Shown: positions 43,475 through 54,941, counted from the first letter of the stretch. The stretch: DNA of 64,000 nucleotides from Neoceratodus forsteri (GCA_016271365.2 CM057451.1:369541501-369605500); one strand, 5' to 3'. The notes: generated by a model from the letters alone, not told the origin. Numbers and translations are program-made.

Positions 43475-43845
43475 ATATACTGTAGTTTGGAAAAAGACAC
43501 ACAAGAGGGGACCTGGTACAGATGTATAAAATAATGAATGACAATGATCTAAGGTCACAGATGTGTACTGAACATCAGACCAAATAATTCAGCTTACGAT
43601 CGCATAACCAACAAATTAAATTAGAAAATACAACAAAAAATGAAAAAAATTAAGTCATTTACACAAAGGACAGGTATGTCATGGAATAGCCTAGCAAAAA
43701 CAAGAATACAGAGTGACGCCTTAAAATTCAAAAACGAGTTAGACAAATACATTCTGCAATATGGGGTACAGTTGACCCACTGATGCAGAAGACAGACTCA
43801 ATGGCCAAACAGCCTTCTTCTGTCTCTTACCAAGAATAATACCAA
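43475..43845 (+). mobile_element. LINE 3' end (CR1/L2 superclade) in the minisatellite
   Basis: Plus strand reads RGDLVQMYKIMNDNDLRSQM, then FSLRSHNQQIKLEN, VMEWNSLAKTRIQSDALKFK and NELDKYI, a C-terminal ORF2 block distinct from the CR1 family elsewhere in the window. It ends 'gactcaatggccaaacagcc'. Single short fragment. Confidence 0.75.
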
Positions 43846-44264
43846 ATATAATGTGGGAAGGCACAGCCTGCTGTCTTTTTTTTTTTTTTTACTGGTCATG
43901 TACATTACAATAGGGTATGTACATTCTACTGCCCTTTTATGTACTAGTTATGCACAATATAGGCAGGTACAGTCTGCTCTTTTTGCCTTGGTTACATACA
44001 AAGAGGGCAGGTGCAGTCTGCTACCCTGTTTATGCACGGGTCATGTAAAACGTGGGTAGGTACTGTCTACTGTTCTGTTTATGCACCATTCATGTACAAA
44101 GTGGGTAAGTACAGTTTACTGACATGTTTATTTACTGGTTCTATGCAAAATGAGTAGGTACAGTCTGCTGTCATTTTTATGCACTGGTTATGTACAATGT
44201 GATAGATACAGTCTGCTGTCCTGTTTATGCACAGTCATGTACAGCATGGGTACATACAAGTGCC

Positions 44265-44420
44265 TGTTTTCAAGAGTGACCCAGGAGCACTGAGGTTGTT
44301 AAGTGACTTGCATAGAACCACACACAGCATGCAAGTGGAGATTGTGGAAATCAAACCCAGGGCTACTGGATGTACCAAGCTCATTCACAGCTCATTACTC
44401 TAACCTCTATGGTATACTAC
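44265..44420 (-). mobile_element. tRNA-derived SINE with MIR-like core
   Basis: On the minus strand: 'catagaggttagagtaatga' (A box region), 'gggtttgatttccac' (B box), then 'gcaagtcacttaac'. It shares about four-fifths of positions with the copy at 19045-19215 on the plus strand, including 'gaatgagcttggtacatcca'. Confidence 0.82.
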
Positions 44421-44481
44421 CAGTCCCAGCACTTGCTAGGCACAACATGGGTAGGTACAGTCTGCTGCCATTTTTATGAAC

Positions 44482-44489
44482 CAGTTATG
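44482..44489. repeat. 8-bp target-site duplication of the MITE, left
   Basis: cagttatg, repeated exactly at 44815-44822. Confidence 0.88.
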
Positions 44490-44814
44490 CAGTGGTGTAG
44501 CCAGAAATTTCCATTTTGTACACACTCTATCCAACTGCTGCCCCTATTTAAACAAAAATGTACACACTCTCTCCAGCTGCTACCCCCTAATACAAAACAA
44601 AACAGACTGCTGTCCTTTCTAATCTCTAAACAGGCTGTACACATATCTGTGTCCTAAACAACAGACATTTAAACTGGTACAGAAACTAGTCTACACTAAC
44701 TCAAATACTTCAGATAAGAAAAACAATGGTAAGAAAAAGGCATATGGTTTGGGACAGGTAGAAAAAAAAATTGTACACAAATGTATACAGTGAGTAAGCC
44801 TGCCTACACCCTTG
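44490..44814. mobile_element. Non-autonomous hAT-type DNA transposon (MITE), 325 bp
   Basis: Starts cagtggtgtagccag and ends gcctacacccttg, imperfect inverted ends of about 13 bp (CAgtGGTGTAGcC against CAAGGGTGTAGGC). It is flanked by the perfect 8-bp duplication cagttatg, the size typical of hAT transposases. The interior is AT-rich without coding capacity. It lies inside a minisatellite unit, whose sequence continues across the insertion. Confidence 0.9.
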
Positions 44815-44889
44815 CAGTTATGTACAACATTAGTAGGTACAGTACAGGATTCACCATGCAACTAAACCAATACACCCAACACCAGGCAC

Positions 44890-45055
44890 TTGGGGTAAAA
44901 TCCCAATACTGACACTGTAGTGCATCATGAGGGGGGTGCTGCACTCCTGAGGTGCCGTCTTTCAGATGAGATGTTAAACCGAGGTCCCGTCCGCCTGTTC
45001 TGGGGGTTGTTCAGGTGGACGTTAAAGATCCCATGGCACTTCTCAAAAAAAGTAG
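44890..45055 (+). mobile_element. Conserved SINE-core-like sequence
   Basis: Contains 'gaggtgccgtctttcagatg', 'agatgttaaaccgaggtccc' and 'aaagatcccatggcacttct'. I recognise this block as a widely dispersed repeat core in fish, shark and amphibian DNA, but I am not sure of its family name. It ends in a short A run near 45049. Confidence 0.65.
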
Positions 45056-45299
45056 GGGAATTGTTTATCAAAGGAAAACAAGGAGTAATTATGAAAAATA
45101 TACAGAACAAATTAAACAGTTACATTGGAAGGGCACGATGACAACTCTAAAGGAAAAAATAAAAGGAAAACCAAATCTGCCACATAAATCTACATTCATA
45201 AATGAAGTAAAGAAAAAGGAAAACAGCTAAAAGGAGAAAGAAAACAAGGATAATAAAGCAAAGTAAGACCATCTATGCATGATATACTGCATGGAAAGG

Positions 45300-46600
45300 A
45301 AAACTTCAAAAAGTTATCAAAAGACACCCATAGGCAGTGTTTCCAATGGCAAATCCATGCCGTCGGGGAGAGTTTGGTTCTTTCCTCACCTGATTTGAAC
45401 AAAAACATTTGAATAGCCTCTGTAGTGGATCATGTGAAGGCCAAATGAGCCAAAATATAATAAAAAAAAAAGTAAGTACAGAGCTGAAAATGGAGGGGCA
45501 CAACTGATATAACTCAGATATGAGTCCATCCATTCCATTGGGAAATTCGTTCACATAGAGAATGAATTCCTGAAAGGACTTCTTCTTCAGTTATCAGCTG
45601 AGACAGAAAGACATTATCCAAAGGTGATACTTGAGGAAGGGGAAGGGAGTCCAAAGGGTGAGTAACTGAATCCCCAAGTGGAAAACTGGTACCAAATTTC
45701 ATATGTAGGTAGTTTTGGACCACCTGTTGCATCCCAACTTGGGAGGAGTGTTCTGTCCTGGCAGGATCACATAAGGATGTCAACTGTCGCATCTTAACTC
45801 TGCAATAACAACTAGTAAATATGTTGCCCATCAGATGTTTACCCTGAGTACCATAAGAACGTTCAAATGTCAGGGATTTCTCCCTGTCATACTGAAAGGT
45901 TTGCATACGGTCCATCACAGATTGGATCTGGGTAGTAAGTGACGCCCTCCTGTTGGCCTGTAGGGAGAGAGGTTTCAGGAGAGTATAACATAAGTCTAGA
46001 TAAGCCTGGTAGGAGGATCTGCCTACCGTCTTGAAGCAGTGCCTCACCAGCTCACCAATGGAACGTTTGGTAATATCCCATCAGAAGAGCATGTCAGGGT
46101 AGAGATCCTGGACTGATGTATGAGCCCCCAGTAGGGATCCCAATCTGTCAGGAAAGGAAGAGTCCATCAGGATGTTGTCATTCAACCTCCAACAGGGCTT
46201 CCCCAACTGAATGGATGGGTCTATGGACAGAGTACACTGGAGGAGAAAATGATCAGAAAGGCCAATGGGATAAACCGCAGCTGACATGATGATACACCTA
46301 CTTGATACAAAAACATAATCAATACGTGTAGCCAATTGTGCTCTATGGTAGGTACAGAATCTGTTCTGAAGAGGAAGAGATTTGGCAGATGCAAATGGAG
46401 AGAAACTAAGCAAAGTTCAGTTTTGAAGGGATCGCTTGAGAGATACTTTGTCCAAAATTGATCCAATGAAGAGTGCAGCTGGAAACTTACTTCATAAAAT
46501 ACTGATCCAGAAACACAGATAATGGCTAAGATATCATCTGGAACAAATCCAAGGAATTCCATTAAAAGCTGTTCAACGAGAAAGAAGTGGTCAGGAGGAA
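45300..46600 (-). pseudogene. Second L1-like LINE, ORF2 endonuclease and start of reverse transcriptase
   Basis: The minus strand carries LATRIDYVFVSSR (substrate-binding Arg-Ile-Asp), IGLSDHFLLQCTL (catalytic SDH) and CWRLNDNILMD (about 46340-46190). It continues through WDITKRSIGELVRHCFK, a long helical linker, and EEEVLSGIHSLCERISQWNG (about 45590-45530), then FPNGMDGLISELYQL, a PGPDG-like block. Beyond about 45450 the match fades. The layout is that of L1/Tx1-type elements. The element is interrupted by stops and shifts and lacks most of its polymerase. Confidence 0.75.
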
Positions 46601-48195
46601 GGTCGTCTGCTCTGGTATATTTCAGGCGTACTGCGTTTCACCGCAGGGCAGGTGTGGGCTGTGCCGTGAAAAGGTCCAAAAGCTTAGACGGAGCATCCTG
46701 GGGGGTTATGCAATGAAGCAGTCGGAGCAGAGGCGTCATCCAAAGAAGGTATTGCTGAGGCCGCTGATGAAACCAGATCCAGTAGCTCAGCACCATGCCT
46801 TGAAAGAGGTTGTGAAGCAACGGACTCTGAGTCAGCCCGGGAAAGCTGTGATTGGTGGTCCAGTGATGGAGCTGTGGCATTCCGTGTGTGTGCCTCACAT
46901 GGTGATTCACAAGTATCAACATGAAAAACAGGCATAATGGCCAGGTCTGGAATTCAGGAATGGCCATCCGGACTCACAATCCAGCCCTCCTTCCATAGTG
47001 CCTGTTCCAAGCTCCAACCAGGTTTGATGGATAAGGGTTGCTTATCTGGAGGATGAGGTGGAGTTCCCTGGTGCTATCCTGCCAGAGAATTTGGAGGTCC
47101 TAAGTCAATTGCGGCTGTCTGAACTGAACCTGGCATCAACACAGCAGGTACCGAAGTACTTGGTAAATCAGCAGAAGTCCCAGCTTTGTACAAAGCATCA
47201 GGTTCCATCATGAAAGAAGAGAACTGAGTGGGGAATACTCAGAGACCATCCAGCATAGCAGCATGTCAATCAGCAGCAACAGGTTGAGCTGGTGTAATGG
47301 GAGGCAGTGAGTCTGAAGCCATAGTCTCTGAAAGGCACATTGAAGGGATCAGGGTCACTCCAAGCTGAGCCTGTGAGCCATCAACAGAAGGGGCTCTGGT
47401 GCACATCTGGCCCGCTGGAGGGGATATTACAGAAACCAAATGCAGGCAAAGGAGCTGCTGAGAATGTTCCATGCCCTGCCCAAAATCATGCAACAGCACC
47501 CTAGTGACACTCCTGGGGAGAAACTAGTAGGCGGTGCAGCTGCGGTTGACGAAGTTGCAAAAATGCCACCAGCAACAGAAGGTGCAGAACAAGTGTGCAA
47601 AAAGTCAGTAGTAATGTTTACCAGAGTGTTGGGGATTATCCCAGTGTCCATGACGTCAGTGGCAGAACCTAGAGGGAGAGGAGCTTCTCGGTGCAGTGGA
47701 GTCCCAACCGAAAGCAGCTTTGCAAGGTTAGGTATCAAAGGTTAAGCCATATTAAAGAAATCCTGTTATTGTGCTCATGTGGACAGACTTTCAACCGGCA
47801 GAAGGGTCCTTTCAGTTCCAGGGCTAACACTCTCTGTAGGCTGAGATGTGTTCATAGCATCAAGCATCCAAAGCAAATGCGCCCTCTGTGTTGTCAGTCC
47901 AGTAAGAAGTTGTGAGTTATCCAGCAGAGTATCAGCTGGTGCAGAGGTAGAGTCTGTTTCTGAAGTGACTCAAGTAGGCAGCAGAGGCAGTGCCGGAAAG
48001 TCACGGCTGCCTTGGATACCAGTGGAAAAGTTGCAGATACAAGTGGTAAGGGTGTAATGTCAAATGGTGTAGACAAATCAGTCCCCAACAAAAGGGCAGG
48101 CGGCTGCTGAAGTCATCTTGCTCTCCAATACCAGGGTCAGCCATCTTGGCAGACAGTCGAAGGGTCCCCCTACTGGAAAGAGTAGGGAAATTTCC
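46600..48195 (-). pseudogene. Probable ORF1 and leader of the second L1-like LINE
   Basis: Minus-strand open stretches rich in Ser, Thr and Pro lie upstream of the ORF2 remains. The most upstream begins MADPGIGEQDDFSS (about 48143). No RRM-like or coiled-coil block could be identified, so assignment as ORF1 rests on position and shared strand. Frames are broken repeatedly. Confidence 0.4.
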
Positions 48196-48267
48196 CCATT
48201 GTGAACACTAAAGCAGGTGCACTCATGGAATGATGGAGCTGCTGAATTATCAGTGGCAGGTAACTTT

Positions 48268-48672
48268 CATAAATACAAGCAAAAACGGCGCCACACACGG
48301 CTGTGGAAAAATCACATAAATTTATTCAACTTCCATGCAATGGTTACCTCAGTATGAGGGATCTAGCCTTCTTCTTCAGGAGTGAAGTCAATTTATCATA
48401 GCTAATGGAGAATGACACGACATGTATGTCACATGACTAAGTCAATTAAACATTCCTTTTACCTAAATGTTTAATTGACTTGATCATGTGACATACATGT
48501 CATTAATCATTACTCCATTTAAACACATGCAATTAAATTTGACTCCACCCCCTGAAGAAGAGGGCTAAATCCCTTGAAGTGGCAGAGTAACCATTGTATG
48601 GAAGTTGAATAAATTTATGTGATTTTTCCAGAGCCATGTGTAGCACTGTTTTTGCTTATGTTTATGAATTTC
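48268..48672. repeat. Near-perfect palindrome, ~200-bp arms
   Basis: Left arm from 'ttcataaatacaagcaaaa' to about 48467 and right arm from about 48471 to 'gtttttgcttatgtttatga' are reverse complements with a spacer of only a few bases ('tcaattaaacatt' and 'aatgtttaattga' face each other). Each arm holds 'cttcttcttcagg' or its complement 'cccctgaagaaga', like the tail of Penelope-like or foldback elements. No coding. Confidence 0.9.
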
Positions 48673-48700
48673 CCCATTGTCCTGCCAAATTTCCCCATTC

Positions 48701-48870
48701 ACTAAAAATACCACTAACAGCTTAATCTGATTCGGCTTCAATGCTTACCATCTGTATCTCCCCTTTTCCCCTGAAACAAGGCTGAAAATAGGCAGAATTG
48801 TCTAGCCCTCCTTTCCCATTCAAAGAAAACTAACTAACTAAATTATAGCCCTAGATAGAACACCTCTCTG
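48701..48870 (+). repeat. Dispersed repeat, copy 1
   Basis: 'actaaaaataccactaacag', 'cttaatctg', 'aggctgaaaataggcagaat' and 'cctcctttcc' recur in the same order and strand at 53845-53995. Family unknown. Confidence 0.75.
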
Positions 48871-49154
48871 GTACTTAAGTCTCCACGAATGTTAAGTCTG
48901 TTTTATTTTTTAAGAAAAAAACACAGATTATGTGGGGCAAGAAATTAGTTCTCCCTCTATGTACAAATTCATGAAATAGTTTCAGCTCCTGTGACTCTTT
49001 CCTTCAAAGGACAGGTCCCCCTCATACAAGAGTTCTCCTGGGAAAGACTGACAGTTGTGCCAGATTTTACCGAACTGCAAGTGGTAGCTTATGATGCAAA
49101 CTTGTTCTGTGCCCTTGTTATTGTGCTTTGCCCCCCTCCAAACTCACTTCACTT

Positions 49155-49232
49155 GTGGGCCAAGTCCTTATGATTCAAACCACAGCCCCATAAATGGCCA
49201 GTACTTTAACCAATACAGTACCCCTTGTGACT
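49155..49232 (-). mobile_element. tRNA-derived SINE-like fragment
   Basis: On the minus strand 'tattggttaaagtactggcc' (A-box-like) and 'tgtggtttgaatcataag' (B-box-like) are about 35 bp apart. Short and diverged. Confidence 0.45.
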
Positions 49233-51635
49233 CCTCGGCCATGTTAAAAGGATGACATCTCCTCCAAAGCTGTAAAACAAAATCATCTTTATTTTAATAA
49301 CAATGTGGCCTCTAGAACCAACTTTTCAGTGACCAGAAGCGAATAATCTCAGCAATGCTCAATAACCCATGGTTTTAACTTTTCACTCCAATGTGATACT
49401 TAGCCCGATTATTATTATAACCAGACTTTATGCAACATGAGAGGGGACAATTGTTACGATAAGAAGATATGTTTTTGTTGCTCACAGAACCAGCCTCCAA
49501 GATACTATAATATGTCAGCTTTTGCTGTTGGGAAGTCCAAAATTAGTTACATGAAGGCTGGTTACATCGCAATTGAACACTGATCCAATTAGAGTGCAGT
49601 CTCAATGACATCACAGTAGCCCTGTGCAACACTGAAGCCAGCAGCTGAAATCAAAAGGAAACAGTTAAAGGGAACAGGAATCGCTTGTTCCTAATTTTTA
49701 TTAATTTGAAGTTGTGTGTGTCTTACATAAATTGGATTCTACTGTTTTTTTATGTCTTATTTGGACTGTTTTATGGGTTTTATCAATTTTCCGTTTTTCT
49801 GACTGGGTTAGCTGATACTCATCGTTCTGTAGAGTCTTGAGACACTGACTTGTCAAACACATCATTTCATGACATAATGCTTTTGAGATCAATCTGCATG
49901 CAATCTGTGTACACACTGTCATCGTGGGCGAGACTGAACACTTACGATACTTACGGAGTTTCATTTTAATACAAAGTGCTGCCACTGTATTTTTTCAATT
50001 TTTTTGTATTGAATCTAATCTTTTTTTTAATTACTCTGGTGCTAACTGCTTTTGTTGTTGTAACCTGTACTTGTATCGCATTTAGACTGCGTTGAACTGA
50101 CCCACATAATGTCTACATGTCTGGTAGTTCATAATAGCCTTTAGTATAAATCTGTAGTGTTTTTGTTTCATCTTCGGTGTTACTTCATGAAGGGCAGTGT
50201 CCCACCTGGTCCCGATCACCAATCAGACAGCATTTATTTTGTAGCCTTAGTCCAGTGTGTGACAGGGTAGAATAGAACCCGGTCCCATTTGTTATGGAGA
50301 AAGTGTGTAAATGCAAGGATCTGTATTCTTTCCTTTTGTCTCTTCTCTGTCTGGTTGCGCAACCAAATTTTCCTGTGAGACCTCGGACTTGATCAACTCG
50401 AACAGTCTCGCAATTCTTTGCCTCTCTCTGTCTCTCAGTTTTCTCTTGCTGTCTGTTTTTCTTCCTTGCTTATCTATATTAGCTAATATAGCAAATACGT
50501 GCAAATCAGTGGATGAAGATGAAATTGATATTGGGATCCTATTGTTTGGAAAATATGTTGCTTTTGAAATGTGTATATATTTATAATTTGAGATGACTGT
50601 AAAAACCCTAGAGGTTACTTGAGTGCAAATGTTTGAGCCTTTTACAAAAGCTGGAGGGGTCTCCGGAAGCATATAGTAGCTCCTGCAGTATACGAGAACA
50701 GAACACTGTGGAAGAAACAGGATGTTTGCAAAGGATGGGGGTTGAAAAGACTTATAAAACAGCTAAGCTAGGCAACAAGAGAGGATTTTACAAGAAAAAG
50801 GAACACAGACTGAAAGAAGATTTTATTGTTATTGTTCTGTACATAATTATTCTGAGCAGGCTTATTTTTTTATGTTACTGCAACTATAAATAAACAGTTT
50901 TGTGGAATTTTACAACTGCTGCTGGATTCCCTATGCTTTCTGACCTGTGCCTTGAGAACACCGTGCCCACTCCAGGTCCTCGCTCGCCAACCCAATCTTG
51001 AGTAATTTTTATTTTTAGCTACTACTTGTCTTGGCCCCTCACCCCCATCCCTGTTTCATATGTCATACCCAAACAGAGGAAATCTCAGTCCATGGTAGTC
51101 TAGTGGGCCCCTACTACACTTCCACCACCCACTTAGAACTCCCCCTCTCCTCCACTCAAGAGTGCCCATCTGCGAGCAGCCCTGTCATCCTCACACCTTT
51201 GCAGCTGCCCACCAACTTAACTATGAATGTGCGTAACTCATTCATAATACATAGCTCAGTCAGCGGGCAGCCGTGGAGGTAAGAGGAGGGCTGGGCTGCT
51301 CGCCGAGGGGCAGTCTTGTTTTGGGAGGGTTGCCTTGGTGGGTTGTGGGGCAGCTGGGGTGCCCACTTAACTACAATTGTGTTTGTTTCCTTCCCTGTTT
51401 TAAATGCAGTTGATGATCGACTGTTGGCTTTTATGAGTTGGGGCCCGGGTCTCTAGTGGGACTGAGTATGTATTTCATTGTTTGCTGAGTCTGTTTGCTG
51501 TCTTTTTTGTGCTTTGTTTTTTTCAGCATTCTTCCAAGCCTCTGAATATGTGCTTGTCCATGGTATAGTCACATCTATGAACAATCGCCCCACAGATAAC
51601 CGCAGCATCAAATCATAACTGTTTTGGTACACCAT
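49233..51635. other. No gene recognised
   Basis: Presumed intron 2 of TEKT2. Open frames up to 126 codons lack family motifs. A CT-rich stretch lies at 50330-50470. Confidence 0.45.
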
Positions 51636-52066
51636 GCATAATCTGAATGAAAATATGTCCAGAAACTATAGATTTAGTGTCCCTACATAGAAAAAAAAAA
51701 TTAGAAAATAAACAGTGAAAATGTTGCCACCCCACAGGATCGAACCCAGTATCCTTTACCCTAAAAACATATACACAATCCTCTGAGCCATTAGCTCTCC
51801 CTGATATGTTGTCTGTTTGTTTTTGTTTACTTACATTCGTCAACATTGGTTGTGGCTGAACTTGAAATAACTGTGTGTTGCAAAAAAAAAAAAAAGACAC
51901 TTCATCAGGCAGAGCTGATGGCTTGGAGGACTGTGCATATGTCCCAGAGGCAAAGGGTCCAAAGCTTGATCAACTGCAGTGGAGTTTACAAATCTTCACT
52001 GATATTTTTATATTTTTTTTCTATGTAGGGACACTAAATCTACTGTTTCAGCACATATTTTCAATT
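51636..52066. repeat. Long inverted repeat built around two head-to-head SINE-like units
   Basis: 'gatttagtgtccctacatag' (51671-51690) faces 'ctatgtagggacactaaatc' (52020-52039), each backed by A/T runs. Moving inward, 'cagggagagctaatggctcagaggattgtg' on one strand and 'caggcagagctgatggcttggaggactgtg' on the other are homologous tRNA-like units (quoted positions about 51810-51770 and 51908-51937). The spacer between arms is about 90 bp. Confidence 0.8.
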
Positions 52067-53844
52067 TAGAATTTTACTTTGTTTAATCAGTCCGCCATAC
52101 TTCTACATATGTGCTTGTTTATAATGAATAGGAACACTGGCGGGATGGGGAAGACCAGGTGCCATTCCCCTGCACTTATGACAGTATCCTGACAGTGGTT
52201 ACTGCTGTACAATTTTGGAAAGGCAAACTGTGCAGTCACCGTGATGATCCCTGCAACTTCTACGATGACACGGGTGCCGCTCAACTGGCAATCGCAGACA
52301 CTATGCCACATATGCAGATGATCGCACTACAGGAACCCGGACAATTGTGGCACTTAAGGGACATGCACACTGCAACAGCCAATAGCTCTTCTACTTGCAC
52401 TGTTGATGGTATAGGGTGGCAGGGTGCTGTCCACTGTCAAGCCCATTCCGATAATAGTTCATTGTAGTCACCAGGGTTAAGCAGTGTCCAGAGGCAAGTA
52501 CATCATGTGGCCTATCCAGTGCCCTTGCAATAAACATAGTACACAGGCAGAAGACAATACTAATGCAAAAGGGACTGTGAGCACAAGACAAAATACTGAG
52601 AAGCTGGGACTACCTGTACCATGGAGAGAGTGGGTGAGAACAGTCGGAGGTCACCAGGGGAGGATGATGTCAGATGACCGAATGCATTGATGGCACTGCA
52701 GTTGGGGGGAGGCTACTTTGGGGAACACAATGGGGACACAGTGCAATACTGGAGGGGTAGGGGCAGAGATACTAGATGACACGGTGCATACTGTGTGTGT
52801 GTGTGGGGGGGGGAATGTCTCCCAACACAGACACTTCTGTAATGTAGACTAGCCAGCTTTTGGTTCACTGATGTGTGAGGTGTGGCATATCCACATGTTG
52901 GGTGAGTTAGATTTGTGCCACTTGGTAAGAGACTATACTGTCAGCGTTAAGATCTACTGGGTTGGGGGATGCATTTGGGACACTGATCCCCAGGACTACA
53001 GATCCTCTCGCACCAGTGTATAGGTCTCACTATGCCAAGACGGGGGTGGGCAGATCGTTGATCATAACAAACAGCAGTGGATGAAGTCTGCACAGCAAGC
53101 AAGGGGTGCCAAACCACTTTGTAGATACCAATCTAACATATAAACAGCTGCATTTAAAAAAAAGTATTTATTTTGTGATGGCATTCATTGAAACATCCAG
53201 ATCATTCATTTTGACAGCATTGTCAAGCACCACAATACTGCCGAGACTCAGTATGGACCAACAACGGCAAGAAAATCACATTTATTAGATTAAAAATGTA
53301 TCTGCCCATGTGAATCTCAGTGCCATGTGGATAGTAGATACCTTATCAGTCATAAAGAAAACAACAAAATAATATAGTGGTACCTGTAGTAACACTACTC
53401 TTTACTTCCAGGGTGATACAAGTATTGGACAGCTTCACATGAAAGTGTAACATGGTGTGCGCGGACTGCAGTTGCCACGGAGGCTGCAGTTGCCATGGAA
53501 CACACAAATGGCAATGTCACCATTTAGCAGGCTCACTCCATATGCCAGCGTTAAAACAGGAAGCTAGAAACAGGCAGTGCCAGTACTGGTCATGACTGTA
53601 TTTATAGCGCGATAGTAAAATAAAAAAATTGAATCAATTGCCACTGTAACTAATAAAGACAAAGACAAGCAGTTTTTCTTATATTTGGACACAGACTCAT
53701 GACACGGATTCAATTTTTTAATTTAATTTCCTGTCCTCTTTAATCCTCTCATAAACCACAGAATGAAAACTTATAACAAGTGAACATATAGCGTATTAAC
53801 CAAATATGCAATGGCCTGACTGAAAATACGCAGTTTATGATCAC
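52067..53844. other. No gene recognised
   Basis: Presumed intron 2 of TEKT2. A (TG)n(G)n run lies at 52792-52813. The phrase 'ggctgcagttgcca' or a close form occurs twice at 53468-53497. No tektin exon found. Confidence 0.45.
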
Positions 53845-53995
53845 TAGATAACTAAAAATACCACCAACTGCTTAATCTGGGTCAGTGTTAGTTGGTTTCC
53901 ATCTGTAGTCCCCCGGGATGAGGCTGAAAATAAGCAGAATTGCCTAGTCCTCCTTTCCTGGTCAACAAAAACTAACTGAATTGAACCTATAAGAT
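53845..53995 (+). repeat. Dispersed repeat, copy 2
   Basis: Same family and orientation as 48701-48870 ('aactaaaaataccaccaact', 'cttaatctgg', 'aggctgaaaataagcagaat'). Roughly four-fifths identical. Confidence 0.75.
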
Positions 53996-54078
53996 GGCAG
54001 AATTTTCATACAGGTATTAAGTGGGAAACATGAAATAATAACAAACAAGGCTACGAGTGGACACTGTCAAGACAGTAC

Positions 54079-54251
54079 CTGGCAGTTGGTTTCATTGCGG
54101 AGGGCTCTGGCTTCCTGGCGAGTGCAATGTGAAGTACTTCGCTGTTTCTCTGCATTGATGGAGATGTGGTTACTATTGGTGAACCAATCGGGCATATTGA
54201 ACCGCTGTCCAGGCTTGACACTTAGACTGGCCATGTTGTCGCTGATGAAAG
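54079..54251 (-). CDS. TEKT2: Tektin-2, first coding exon (partial gene)
   Basis: Tektin-2 is a coiled-coil filament protein on the inner wall of axonemal doublet microtubules, needed for motile cilia and sperm flagella. The exon has 17 bases of 5' UTR, then ATG at 54234 and 52 codons, ending in phase 0. It opens MASLSVKPGQRFNMPDW, then TNSNHISINAEKQRS and RQEARALRNETNCQ, which matches the N terminus of vertebrate TEKT2 in its SVKP, LPDW-like, TNS and RQEAR-LRNET motifs. The acceptor is a pyrimidine-rich tract ending tatatgtag. The donor is CAG|gtactg at 54078. No stop or frameshift. Upstream is the candidate exon 1 near 59.9 kb. Later exons were not found in the window. Confidence 0.93.
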
Positions 54252-54941
54252 CTACATATATACAAAAGAAAAAGAAAGTAATTTCAGGTGTCTGCCTGCC
54301 AATCTCAGTTTCTGAATGGAATGATGAAGGCTGACAATTACAAATAAATCCATTATGGATGACTTACAGGTCCATAAGGCCATGACGGGGTGGATTTGCT
54401 CTTCAGGTTACACATGGGGAGTCTCTTTGGATCACTAACATGCTGCTTGACCCAGTATGCCATACATTTGCACAGCAGAAGATGCAGGATGTACACAATC
54501 TGGCATTACTGGGTTAACTTGTCTGTGGCTTAAACTGGCTATTTACTGTGAATAGTGATCATTAATAGTTAATGTAACTCTAGGGAATTGTGAGTCACAA
54601 GGCAATGTGAAGTGCTTTATGCCCCTGAAGGCAAATCAATCCCTGGAGTACCTTAATGGTAGTATTAAAATGTTATTTGTAATTAATGTTTTTACATTTT
54701 AAATTCAGAAAGCTTTATTGTTTATGGTAGTTTCCAGCTAATAGTACATTTGTTTATTTTTAGTTGACCATGTAGGCATGCTAGACAACTGAATACCTAT
54801 TTACAGGTACAACCTGGGAGAGTACAAAAGAGCAGCAGGTTACAGTAGAATCTAGTTGGCCAGGTAATAAACAATACAGAAGGTGATAGGTTAGTAAACT
54901 ACCATTTAGGTATCATGTTATACTAACAATAGGAAACAATG

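Larger units (their letters stand above)
43150..44845. repeat. ~48-bp minisatellite array, interrupted three times
   Basis: Units of the form 'tttatgcactggt(c/t)atgtacaatg', 'tgggtaggtacagtctgctgcc' repeat every 46-50 bp at 43150-43465, 43850-44260, 44430-44485 and 44815-44845, about 15 units in all. The gaps are a LINE tail (about 43475-43845), a SINE (44265-44420) and a MITE (44490-44814). Confidence 0.88.

Noticed and set aside
43150..44845. CRISPR-like array of regularly spaced repeats
   Set aside because: Unit is a contiguous diverged tandem repeat with no unique spacers, in a vertebrate context; it is a minisatellite.
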